Shown here piece after piece: positions 63,357 through 64,000 of a stretch of DNA of 64,000 bases (position 1 is the first letter of the stretch; each line of letters opens with the position of its first letter). The notes beneath the pieces were generated by a model. It had not been told where the DNA came from. It made no database searches and saw nothing but the letters and a program-made list of their open reading frames with translations. The position numbers were made by a program, and so were the translations under genes. The stretch is from Gillisia mitskevichiae (lineage in GTDB: Bacteria > Bacteroidota > Bacteroidia > Flavobacteriales > Flavobacteriaceae): NCBI RefSeq assembly GCF_003634585.1, contig NZ_RBLG01000002.1, positions 1 through 64,000 of the forward strand, written 5' to 3'.

Positions 63357-64000
63357 TTACCTAGGCAATAAGACCACGAATGGGATGATCATTTCCTCCA
63401 TAGAAACCCCTCCATGTTGGTAGGTATTTCTAAAATAATTCACATAATAATTGTAATTATTTGGGTAGGCAAAAAAGGAATCTCCTTTAGCAAATATGAA
63501 AGAACTACTCATATTTATTGTTGGTAAATGAATTTTCTTAGGATCTTTTGCTGCTAACACATCCTTATTATCATAAGTAAGACTTTTCCCTGTCTTGTAT
63601 CTAAGGTTTAAACTGGTGTTTTTGTCTCCTATTACTTTGGATGGTGTTTTTACATTTATAGTTCCATGATCTGTAGTTAAGATCAATTTAAATCCTAATT
63701 GCTGTGCTTGCTGAATAATTTCTAACAACGGAGAGTTTTTGAACCAACTTTGAGTTAAGGATCTATAAGATTTATCATTAGAAGCTAATTCTTTGATCAC
63801 TTCCATTTCGGTTTTGGAATGAGATAGCATATCCACGAAATTATAAACCACTACAGTTAGATCGTTTTCTTTTTGCGTTTTAAAATTCTCTACCAACTTT
63901 TTCCCTCCTTTAAGACTTGTGATCTTATGGTATTCAGATTTAATATCTAATCCTAATCTTTTTAACTGAGCATCTAAAAATTCTGCTTCAAACATATTTT
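63357..64000 (-). CDS. porX: PorX-like response regulator/PglZ protein, C-terminal part
   Basis: This open frame of 214 codons continues off the window's right edge. The visible part is a PglZ/alkaline-phosphatase-like domain: VVVYNFVDMLSHSKTEMEVI, LILTTDHGTINVKTPSKVIGDKNT with the metal-binding DHG motif, then a long C-terminus YYVNYFRNTYQHGGVSMEEMIIPFVVLLPR. The order ald operon, tsaE, then this gene is the one seen around porX, whose product is a CheY-type receiver joined to a PglZ domain and controls T9SS genes. The receiver domain lies outside the window, so the assignment rests on this domain and the gene order. Confidence 0.85.
   Translation of the reverse strand, partial: NMFEAEFLDAQLKRLGLDIKSEYHKITSLKGGKKLVENFKTQKENDLTVVVYNFVDMLSHSKTEMEVIKELASNDKSYRSLTQSWFKNSPLLEIIQQAQQLGFKLILTTDHGTINVKTPSKVIGDKNTSLNLRYKTGKSLTYDNKDVLAAKDPKKIHLPTINMSSSFIFAKGDSFFAYPNNYNYYVNYFRNTYQHGGVSMEEMIIPFVVLLPR

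Noticed and set aside
1-64000. tRNA or rRNA genes, IS elements, prophage genes or an origin
   Set aside because: I found no tRNA T-arm (GGTTCGANTCC-like) sequence in an intergenic place, no transposase or phage gene, and no dnaA-box cluster; the GTTCGAG near 24348 belongs to a REP-like repeat.

Overview
The window is AT-rich bacterial chromosome from a member of the Bacteroidota, most likely the family Flavobacteriaceae. Three things point there. Gene families typical of that group are present: a PorX-type response regulator next to tsaE, DUF3822, DUF4834, the geranylgeranylglycerol-phosphate transferase, fused CcsBA, and the DUF2520/kdsC/ubiA/maf block. Many genes have the group's promoter (-7 element TAnnTTTG, sometimes with TTG about 21 bases upstream). 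A repeat-rich secreted protein and a T9SS regulator are also present. I saw no tRNA or rRNA gene, CRISPR array, prophage, insertion sequence or origin; the content is mostly housekeeping.

Layout: 1-1401 (-) is the start of a large secreted protein with 76-residue tandem repeats, cut by the window edge. 2107-6234 (+) is a pdxH, sixA-like, ppk1, ppx operon for vitamin B6 and polyphosphate metabolism. 6313-8753 (-) is dnaX and miaE; dnaX carries an E. coli-type slippery site. 8898-9205 (+) is the RNase P RNA gene. 9190-11575 (-) is a four-gene operon with rsmD and DUF3822. 11690-13904 (+) holds a RecD-like helicase and kdsB. 13905-16431 (-) is an SRPBCC, SDR and photolyase operon with an inverted-repeat candidate operator upstream.

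17475-22746 (-) is a PIG-L deacetylase, 35-residue micro-ORF, sodium:solute symporter and Gfo/Idh oxidoreductase cassette; the oxidoreductase is frameshifted in a C run. 22820-27309 (-) is a tightly packed block (DUF2520, kdsC, UbiA, maf, lipoprotein, MscS). 27431-30604 (+) is a giant cytochrome c assembly fusion. 31033-37437 (-) holds fumC, an outer-membrane receptor, arsC and prfB, the last with its programmed +1 frameshift. 37535-46783 (+) holds peptidases, threonine aldolase and a pair that looks like the sulfonolipid (capnine) pathway: a cysteine-synthase-like enzyme next to an AONS/SPT-like acyltransferase.

46852-54892 holds an outer-membrane protein, a DUF4834, YfhO, glycosyltransferase and flippase operon, and an unusual Tyr-rich, Ser/Thr/Arg-rich secreted protein. 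55070-58891 holds uvrA and an ECF sigma factor followed by a 49-residue ORF. 58970-64000 holds an endonuclease III without Fe-S cysteines, bcp, alanine dehydrogenase with small membrane proteins, tsaE and the C-terminal half of porX.

Four genes too short for ordinary ORF calling (35, 58, 49 and 48 residues) are annotated here, and two genes (prfB and the oxidoreductase) are rebuilt across frameshifts. The best leads are the dnaX slippage site, the cysteate/capnine pair, the cluster-less Nth, the micro-ORFs and the SRPBCC-SDR-photolyase module. None of these has been checked against a database.
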